From positions 44,062,198 through 44,126,197 of the forward strand of contig CM075937.1 of NCBI GenBank assembly GCA_038030265.1: DNA of 64,000 nt. The letters run 5' to 3'. Positions 62,225-64,000 of the stretch are shown in pieces. The notes under the pieces were generated by a model. That model ran no database searches, was not told the DNA's origin, and saw nothing but the letters and a program-made list of their open reading frames with translations. Positions within the stretch are counted from its first letter, which is position 1. Each line of letters starts with the position of its first letter. Both the position numbers and the translations under genes were made by a program. The stretch is from Corythucha ciliata (taxonomy: Eukaryota; Arthropoda; Insecta; Hemiptera; Tingidae).

Positions 62225-64000
62225 TTACGAAGGGTCTTGAGGATCATCTAAAGGACGTGTTTTTTTTCTTAAGTACACGACGAGGTACTCGACAGCCCAC
62301 GCTACGATGCAGGTGAGCATAAAAAGGGATTGAACGTGAATACACAGTGGATAGCTACCAGTGTAGTCTCGAATATAACCTAAGTGAGTTAATTTGTTGA
62401 AACATGTTTTTTTTTTTTTTCAAGAAAATAGCAGTAAATAGTGTTACCAACAAGAGGGCCAAAAACGAGAATAAAAATCGCTTTGGAAACCATCGACAAG
62501 CCTAAAACGGCGGGGAAATTCTCCTGCGTGGCGTACTCAGACAAAACGAGCGGCAAATTGATGATAGTGGCTCCCCGGAAAAATCCATGAAAGACGAAAC
62601 AGATTAGAAGCGGCACGGTTTTCGTTTGTTCCGCCAGGGCTGAACAAGTTTAGATGGACATAAAACAGTTTGTAAACAAAAAATCGACGACACGATGTGG
62701 AGGGGTGGAAGGGTCCAACCTGATCTCGCGATGACAACAAAAATCCCCGCAATCATGAGCGTTGTACGCTTTGAACAGGTGACACGGTCAAGGATGGGCG
62801 GTACGATGAGACGCGCTGCCAGGTCGGCAACAGCCGTTGCCGAGAGAGCGTGCGCGGTCTCTTGGAGTGTGTAGCCGAGACTGTCCATGAAGAATGGAAC
62901 GATCATTTTAAAATTGAGTTCAGCGACGTAAACGATGGACAACCCAAAAAGAATATTCAAGTACACGCCATCTTTCAGCAAACTGAAATCCATCAATCCG
63001 TAAAATCGTGACCAACATCCTGCGTCCTTTTTATTGGATTTTTTTTTCTTCAGAACATCCATTTTTGTACCACTGCCCTATCAATAGCACAAAAAAAAAC
63101 TTGGTTGAAATCCCAAAACAACCCTTCAGTCTTCACTTTCATTACGTTTACGTGAGTTGTACTGCCCGTAATTATCGAGACATTAGACGACGCCGAGGAC
63201 AACTTCCTTTTAATGTTAGACTCGGACGTTCTGTGCTTCGCAAGTTTTGATCTTTCTACCCCAGGCGTCTGAGCAGGAATTGACATTTGACGCTGAGTTA
63301 AAAGCGGAGCCTTTTTCATCGTGATTTCCTTTGTTATGTCTAGAAGGCTGACAGTAACTGACGCTTCATCGTTATTTGAATCTCGAACACTCTGTCAGGA
63401 AAGCCCAATTTATTTCCCCTGTGGTTTTAATAGGTGAAGGGAAGCTTACTAGTTTTAATGGACCGTTTTCATGTTTCGCCGGGGTTTTCATGTGCCACTC
63501 AACCGGTTGAAACAACGAGGCTCCGACTAAAGAATTCAAACTGATAGCCGCCACTATCATCAATGCACCCCGGAAATCGTAGTTTTGTACGAGGAAGCTT
63601 AAAATGAAAAACCTTGAAATAATGTCCTATAGAAAGCTCATTGCCATACCTCACGATTTGTGGCATCGTCATAAATCCTATGGCAGTGCCCGCCAGCGCG
63701 AGGCCAACAGCCTGACCCCGCCTTTTCAAGAAATAATTGTTGAGACCGACGAAAGCACTCGCTTGAACAAATCCGAAACCAAAACCTAAGGAAGATTTCA
63801 GTTTTAAGTTGAACTTTCGGAATTTCAAGGAAATATCAGGGAAGAACTTACAAACCTCCCAGCACTCCATACGCAAGCAGCAGATGAGTCATACTATTGG
63901 CGAACGCTACCGTTAAAAATGCCACCGAAGTGAACAGCCCGCCTATAATGGCTACCTTTCTGTACGACAGTTTCTTGACTAGAGGACCCACGAAGAACCC
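62225..64000 (-). CDS. SLC16-type monocarboxylate transporter, 3' part
   Basis: Major-facilitator proton-coupled carrier of the plasma membrane; substrate not predictable here. The gene runs off the right edge, so the N-terminal membrane segments are missing. Exons in view: 64000-63856, 63785-63650, 63597-63450, 63391-63152, 63077-62720, 62639-62448 and 62379-62225, all in phase (457 residues). FVGPLVKKLSYRKVAIIGGL matches the loop after TM2 and GFGFGFVQASAFVGLNNYF the TM4 region of MCTs. A long cytoplasmic loop (KLAKHRTSESNIKRK, Ser-rich) separates the halves. The second half includes AARLIVPPILDRV (TM8-9 loop) and ends DDPQDPS. Confidence 0.88.

Noticed and set aside
1..64000. tRNA, rRNA or snRNA genes
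   Set aside because: I looked for tRNA A/B-box-like pairs and rRNA blocks and saw none I could support by eye; a covariance-model scan would be decisive.

Overview
This 64 kb window is nuclear DNA from an animal, most likely an arthropod. Genes are broken by GT-AG introns, many of them only 50-70 bp. The coding exons match animal families (Shab/Kv2 channel, tuberin, KTI12, COQ7, TMEM42, TMEM186, an SLC16 transporter). Two chymotrypsin-fold proteases are present, one a CUB protease with arthropod-style features. The closeness of the Shab channel to the fly form also favours an arthropod. I cannot name the species. I saw no rRNA, tRNA or CRISPR array.

Layout. 1-15.8 kb is gene-poor: a degenerate AT-rich repeat (0.98-1.88 kb), several short inverted-repeat elements, a broken Harbinger transposase (6.0-6.8 kb) and a 1.43 kb foldback element (11.8-13.2 kb). 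15.8-26.0 kb holds a Shab (Kv2) voltage-gated potassium channel gene, read here as nine coding exons joining in frame to 923 residues; its introns carry several MITEs. 26-31.8 kb is repeats, including a 1.6 kb foldback whose arms are arrays of a roughly 155 bp unit. 32.0-34.9 kb has COQ7 (+) converging on a CUB serine protease (-). 35-45 kb is a repeat mosaic with a second foldback, nested MITEs and a possible piggyBac-type element.

45.4-59.2 kb is a compact cluster with alternating strands: an MXRA7-like gene (+), TMEM42-like (-), KTI12 (+), an unnamed conserved gene (-), TSC2/tuberin (+, 26 exons, 1744 residues) and TMEM186 (-). KTI12 and the TMEM42-like gene start 47 bp apart, and KTI12 and the unnamed gene end 5 bp apart. 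60.3-61.8 kb is a divergent secreted trypsin-like protease (-), and 62.2 kb to the window edge is the 3' part of an SLC16-type monocarboxylate transporter gene (-).

The genes do not form one pathway. Two act in or near mitochondria (COQ7 in ubiquinone synthesis, TMEM186 in complex I assembly). TSC2 restrains mTORC1 through Rheb, and KTI12 supports Elongator and wobble-uridine tRNA modification. The most unusual material is in the repeats: two TA-flanked foldback elements with the same terminus, one with an apparent empty site nearby; a foldback built from tandem arrays; and several MITE families with 3 bp TAA/TTA/TAG duplications, consistent with the Harbinger transposase remnant. I found no convincing undescribed multi-gene system.
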